Part shown: positions 63,571 through 64,000 of the stretch, one piece after another | How the letters are laid out: every line of letters begins with the position of its first letter | Position numbering within the stretch: the stretch's first letter is position 1 | NCBI GenBank assembly: GCA_026018925.1 | Contig: JAKSZU010000008.1 | Span: forward strand, 6,314,415-6,378,414 | DNA from: Tupaia tana | Lineage: Eukaryota; Chordata; Mammalia; Scandentia; Tupaiidae | Direction: 5' to 3' | DNA length: 64,000 nucleotides | The notes under the pieces: generated by a model | Databases searched by the model: none | The model's input: only the letters and a program-made list of their open reading frames with translations | What the model was told of the DNA's origin: nothing | Position numbers and translations under genes: made by a program

Positions 63571-63885
63571 CCATGATGCTGAGTTTTAAGAGCCAATACA
63601 AAAGAATATAATATTTAATAGTTCCATTTATGTAAATTTCTAGAACAACAAGCATAATCTCTGGTGGGAAAAAGATCACAATGATTGTCTCCATGTGTTA
63701 AGGATGGGGATTGACTGGAAAGGTGTAAAGGAACTTTCTGGGGTAAGGATAGTGTTCTCTTTAGATAAACAGGTGTGTACAATTTTCAATAGTCAAACAA
63801 TGTGCAATTAATACCTGTAAATGTGTGCCCGTTTTACATTAAATTATAATAAAATATTACATCATAATTTAGAATCTACATTTTA
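63571..63885 (+). mobile_element. L1 3' UTR end (plus strand)
   Basis: AGTTCCATTTATGTAAATTT, TGTGTACAATTTTCAATAGT and a final AATAAAATATTACA region with a polyadenylation signal. This ends the L1 that began near 58.59 kb. Confidence 0.8.
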
Positions 63886-63919
63886 CTAGGGTGACCCTGC
63901 TCAGAAGAGCTTCTTCAAT

Positions 63920-64000
63920 GGGACTAGTTGGTGTGCAGTGCCAAAACACAACCCTCTGTGAGACTGCCCCACATGGCAAGGCTCCAGGGTTGAATCCAGA
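63920..64000 (+). mobile_element. SINE head, cut by window end
   Basis: GGACTAGTTGGTGTGCAGTG (A-box-like) and CAGGGTTGAATCCAGA (B box GGTTGAATCC). The rest lies outside the window. Confidence 0.6.

Overview
This window is non-coding, repeat-dense nuclear DNA of a placental mammal. No intact protein-coding gene, exon chain or functional RNA gene could be supported. Placental origin is shown by LINE-1 (L1) copies with a recognisable ORF2 and 3' end, MIR-type SINEs, and fossils of Tigger-like, MER5-like and mariner-like DNA transposons. The dominant repeat is a tRNA-derived SINE present in dozens of copies. It has a Pol III A box (TAGCGTAATGGC), a B box (GGTTCAAGTCC), a GC-rich middle with a C6-T-G6 palindrome, a pyrimidine tract and the tail CCCTATAGCAAAAACCTCT plus poly-A. 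From memory this resembles the tRNA SINEs of colugos (Dermoptera). That identification is an inference and could not be checked. One fragment that looks like an Alu/B1 monomer would fit Euarchontoglires.

Names used below. tSINE-L is the young long form (about 255 bp plus A-tail). tSINE-O is the older, more mutated form, with a GGCCAGCAGGTGG-like head and a tail often ending TGGCAATT. tSINE-S is a short form that lacks the GC-rich middle. SINE-2 is a group of other old tRNA-like SINEs.

Layout. 1-2.3 kb: SINE pieces, unique DNA and a Tigger-like fossil. 2.3-8.4 kb: an ancient L1 on the minus strand running from 3' end to a presumed GC-rich 5' UTR, missing part of its RT region and interrupted by SINEs. 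8.5-12 kb: further L1 pieces in both orientations; one, on the plus strand, keeps a short ORF2 reading frame and holds three SINEs at one re-used target site. 12-24 kb: mostly unique DNA with scattered SINEs, a DNA-transposon fossil, a mariner-like MITE and a diverged 260-bp duplication. 24.6-25.9 kb: a CpG-island-like segment, the only promoter candidate. 26-51 kb: SINE-rich DNA with long repeat-poor stretches, two of which (39.6-40.3 and 48.95-49.3 kb) look like candidate conserved non-coding elements, plus a 41-bp minisatellite and a 59-bp tandem duplication. 51-58 kb: purine-rich simple repeats, L1 fragments, a nested SINE pair and an unrecognised coding-like tract carrying a local duplication. 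58.6-63.9 kb: a second ancient, nearly complete L1, on the plus strand, broken by seven SINEs and one other old repeat.

Nothing here works as a pathway. The biology is retrotransposition in trans: L1 endonuclease/RT made the target sites and copied the SINEs, and L1 relics serve as landing pads. Long open frames are mostly frames through SINEs or simple repeats.
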